Made by a program: the position numbers and the translations under genes. DNA of 7,164 nt. Source: Wenzhouxiangella sp. (lineage in GTDB: Bacteria; Pseudomonadota; Gammaproteobacteria; Xanthomonadales; Wenzhouxiangellaceae). The notes under the pieces are model-generated. The model saw only the letters and a list, made by a program, of their open reading frames with translations, was not told where the DNA came from and searched no databases. Location: positions 1-7,164 of the forward strand of contig SKKM01000195.1 of the NCBI GenBank assembly GCA_007121485.1, given 5' to 3'. Shown here piece by piece: positions 6,001 through 7,164 of the stretch (position 1 is its first letter; each line of letters opens with the position of its first letter).

Positions 6001-6954
6001 TTGAAAGACTCCTCCGTCATGGTGTTCACCGGGACCGCGAACCCGGAACTCGCAGGTTCGATCGCCGAGTGTCTTGGAACGTCCCTGGGGCGGGCCAATG
6101 TCGGCAAGTTCAGCGACGGCGAAACCATGGTCGAAATCATGGAAAACGTTCGCGGTCGCGATGCCTACGTCGTCCAGCCGACCTGTCAGCCGGCCGCCGA
6201 GAATTTCATGGAACTGCTGGTCATGGTCGATGCCCTGGTCAGGGCTTCTGCTTCCAGGGTCACGACCGTCATCCCGTATTTCGGCTACGCGCGCCAGGAT
6301 CGGCGTCCCAGGTCCTCGCGGGTGCCGATCACCGCCAAGGTTGCTGCGCGCATGATCAGCGTGGCCGGCACGCATCGCGTGGTCACCGTGGACCTGCATG
6401 CCGACCAGATCCAGGGTTTCTTCGACATCCCGGTCGACAACGTCTACGCCTCGCCGCTGACGCTGGCCGACATCTGGAAGCACTACACCTCCGACGAGAT
6501 CATCGTGGTCTCACCCGACGTGGGCGGCGTGGTGCGGGCGCGGGCCATCGCCAAGCGCCTGGACGCTGACCTGGCCATCATCGACAAGCGCCGCCCGCGC
6601 GCCAACGAGGCCACGGTGATGAACCTGATCGGGGATGTCGAAGGCAAGATCTGCGTGCTGGTCGACGACATGATCGATACCGCCGGCACGCTGTGCGCTG
6701 CGGCGGGCGCGCTCAAGGAGAAGGGTGCGAGCCGGGTGGTGGCCTACTGCGTGCATCCCGTGCTTTCGGGCAAGGCCATCGACAACATCCGCAACTCGAC
6801 GCTGGATGAAATCGTGGTCACCGACACCATCCCCTTGAGCGAAGCGGCCCGGGAGTGCGGCCGGATTCGCCAGCTGTCGGTCGCGCCCATGCTGGCCGAG
6901 ACCATCCGCCGCATGTCCGAGGGCGAGTCGGTCAGTTCCCTGTACGTCGACTAG
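6001..6954 (+). CDS. prs: Ribose-phosphate pyrophosphokinase (PRPP synthetase)
   Basis: The enzyme makes 5-phosphoribosyl-1-pyrophosphate from ribose 5-phosphate and ATP, feeding purine, pyrimidine, NAD, histidine and tryptophan synthesis in the cytoplasm. From TTG 6001 it has 317 residues (E. coli 315). Family motifs are complete: FSDGE (37-41), YFGYARQDRR (93-102), SSRVPITAKVAA (105-116), the metal-binding VDLHADQIQGFFD (130-142, His133), the catalytic KRRPRAN (196-202) and the PRPP-binding loop VLVDDMIDTAGT (219-230). The C-terminus HPVLSG...SSLYVD resembles Xanthomonadales enzymes from memory. The start is not certain: TTG 6001 fits the family length, ATG 6019 would lose six N-terminal residues, and neither has a strong Shine-Dalgarno sequence. 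No promoter is evident in the 45-base gap after tRNA-Gln, so transcription from the tRNA promoter is likely. Confidence 0.98.
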   Translation: MKDSSVMVFTGTANPELAGSIAECLGTSLGRANVGKFSDGETMVEIMENVRGRDAYVVQPTCQPAAENFMELLVMVDALVRASASRVTTVIPYFGYARQDRRPRSSRVPITAKVAARMISVAGTHRVVTVDLHADQIQGFFDIPVDNVYASPLTLADIWKHYTSDEIIVVSPDVGGVVRARAIAKRLDADLAIIDKRRPRANEATVMNLIGDVEGKICVLVDDMIDTAGTLCAAAGALKEKGASRVVAYCVHPVLSGKAIDNIRNSTLDEIVVTDTIPLSEAARECGRIRQLSVAPMLAETIRRMSEGESVSSLYVD

Positions 6955-6969
6955 ACGGCCAGATCCCTG

Positions 6970-7164
<195 letters not shown>

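Noticed and set aside
5422..6483. Minus-strand open frame of 353 codons containing a 'GRQDSNLRMRGSKPRAL'-like stretch
   Set aside because: That phrase is the antisense translation of the tRNA gene, a well-known annotation artefact; the rest is the shadow of lolB and prs.

Overview
The window is a compact, GC-rich (roughly two-thirds G+C), gene-dense piece of a bacterial chromosome. Its gene order and protein signatures point to a gammaproteobacterium. The core is the arrangement hemA-prfA on one strand facing a TPR lipoprotein gene, lolB, tRNA-Gln and prs on the other, which is a well-known gammaproteobacterial neighbourhood (for example in Pseudomonas and Xanthomonas). The Prs C-terminus (NVYASPL, HPVLSG, ESVSSLYVD) looks most like the Xanthomonadales/Lysobacterales type as I remember it, so a relative of that order is my best guess. 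This is inference from memory, not from a search.

Left part, minus strand. The 5' part of a cytochrome bd quinol oxidase subunit I gene (CydA/CioA type) occupies the left edge. Upstream of it is an 80-bp gap that holds a TGA-N6-TCA palindrome resembling an FNR/Anr box and a possible promoter. Before it, read right to left, lies a tight operon: hemA (glutamyl-tRNA reductase, first committed step of C5 tetrapyrrole synthesis), prfA (release factor 1) and yjbQ (UPF0047 family). The hemA-prfA gap is 5 bp, and prfA and yjbQ overlap by ATGA. The prmC gene that often follows prfA is not there.

Middle, plus strand. A large TPR-repeat lipoprotein gene starts head-to-head with hemA; the two start codons share the tetranucleotide CATG. 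It overlaps lolB (outer-membrane lipoprotein receptor) by ATGA. The ispE gene usually found after lolB is absent. Instead a consensus TATAAT element lies right after the lolB stop and drives tRNA-Gln(UUG), with prs (PRPP synthetase) starting 45 bp after the tRNA.

Right edge. After prs, a convergent gene on the minus strand encodes the C-terminus of a YfcC/DcuC-like membrane transporter. It takes the place of the rplY-pth-ychF genes that commonly follow prs.

The genes are housekeeping functions: haem precursor synthesis, translation termination, lipoprotein sorting, nucleotide precursor supply and respiration. I see no mobile element, CRISPR array, phage gene or defence cassette, and no convincing undescribed system. 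The points worth a second look are departures from conserved synteny and small regulatory structures in the short gaps.
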